Part shown: positions 6,129 to 6,512 of the stretch, piece by piece
Layout of the letters: every line of letters starts with the position of its first letter
Position numbering within the stretch: the stretch's first letter is position 1
From: an uncultured Actinomycetes bacterium
GTDB lineage: Bacteria; Actinomycetota; Thermoleophilia; Gaiellales; F1-60-MAGs149
Reading direction: 5' to 3'
Assembly: GCA_903960645.1 (NCBI GenBank)
Contig: CAJCBN010000143.1
Coordinates: forward strand, 1 to 6,512
DNA: 6,512 nucleotides
Position numbers and translations under genes: made by a program
Notes under the pieces: generated by a model
What the model was told of the DNA's origin: nothing
The model's database searches: none
What the model saw: the letters and a program-made list of their open reading frames with translations, nothing else

Positions 6129-6512
6129 ATGCGCAAAGCCCTCTCGCTCGTTGCCCTGCTCGCCGCCCTCGCCCTGGTGGGCACCGCCTGCGGTGGCAGC
6201 GGCGACTCGGAGAGCGAGAAGCCGACCGTCCCGGCCGGCGCCGTCGCCGTCGTCGGCGACGAGACGATCACGCAGGAGCAGTTCGACGCGCTCTACACGT
6301 CGGCCGTCAAGCAGGGCACCGCGAGCGGACAGGCCGCGCCGAAGAAGGGCTCCGCCGAGGAGAAGACCCTCCAGCAGCAGGTCCTGCAGAGCCTCGTGCA
6401 GAACGCCGAGATCGAGCAGGAGGCCGTCGCCAAGGGCATCAAGGTCGACGACGCCAAGCTCCAGGAAGACCTCAAGGCGTTCAAGGCCCAGTGCTGCCAG
6501 GACAAGCAGAAG
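6129..6512 (+). CDS. SurA_N-type lipoprotein chaperone/foldase (possible peptidyl-prolyl isomerase), N-terminal part
   Basis: An open frame of 128 codons runs off the right edge without a stop. The protein starts with a lipoprotein-like signal: MRK, a hydrophobic stretch (residues 4-18), then GTAC with Cys21 as the likely lipidated residue, and a Gly/Ser/Asp-rich tether. The -3 position is Gly rather than the usual Leu, so the lipobox is atypical. After the tether, AVAVVGDETITQEQFDALY (38-56) matches the pattern seen at the start of SurA/PrsA/PpiD-type chaperone domains (VnGe.It..eF), followed by charged helices rich in Gln, Lys and Glu (77-128). It is expected on the outer face of the membrane, helping exported proteins fold. 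A parvulin (PpiC) domain would lie beyond the window, so isomerase activity is inferred only. An adjacent Cys122-Cys123 pair is unusual. It follows mfd by 60 bases and probably has its own promoter. Confidence 0.82.
   Translation, partial: MRKALSLVALLAALALVGTACGGSGDSESEKPTVPAGAVAVVGDETITQEQFDALYTSAVKQGTASGQAAPKKGSAEEKTLQQQVLQSLVQNAEIEQEAVAKGIKVDDAKLQEDLKAFKAQCCQDKQK

Noticed and set aside
1..6512. A defence island, mobile element, CRISPR array or novel multi-gene system
   Set aside because: All genes belong to known housekeeping or metabolic families, composition is even, and there are no transposase, integrase, tRNA, terminal repeats or regularly spaced repeats.

Overview
The window is GC-rich (visibly about 70% G+C) bacterial chromosome, densely coding, with strong G/C preference at third codon positions. 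Very high G+C, a transcription-repair coupling factor that reads like actinobacterial ones, and short gaps suggest an actinobacterium, possibly of the Thermoleophilia/Solirubrobacterales type. That placement is inferred from protein flavour and was not tested by a search. No stretch longer than about 65 bases lacks a gene, and I see no rRNA, tRNA, CRISPR array, insertion sequence or integration site.

Layout from left to right. (1) Bases 1-500, plus strand: the C-terminal part of a HAD-IIA phosphatase whose start lies outside the window. (2) A 16-base convergent gap holding a possible RNA stem. (3) Bases 517-1278, minus strand: a creatininase-family amidohydrolase with a strong ribosome binding site. 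(4) Bases 1342-2673, minus strand: an M20 metallopeptidase of dipeptidase type, 63 bases upstream of the creatininase gene in transcription order, so the two may be co-transcribed. (5) A 47-base divergent gap. (6) Bases 2721-6068, plus strand: full-length mfd, the transcription-repair coupling factor. (7) A 60-base gap. (8) Bases 6129-6512, plus strand: the first 128 residues of a SurA_N-type lipoprotein chaperone or foldase that runs off the right edge.

How the genes work together. mfd is housekeeping: it removes RNA polymerase stalled at DNA lesions and recruits UvrA. The lipoprotein after it probably helps fold exported proteins; it follows mfd on the same strand but seems to have its own extended -10 promoter inside the last mfd codons. 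The M20 and creatininase genes both encode metal-dependent amide-bond hydrolases and may form a small catabolic or salvage unit of unknown substrate. The HAD gene converges on that pair and need not be related to it.

I do not find convincing evidence of an undescribed system. The points worth a second look are small: promoter and stem-loop architecture around mfd, the M20/creatininase pairing, and a Cys-Cys pair plus an unusual lipobox in the SurA-like lipoprotein.
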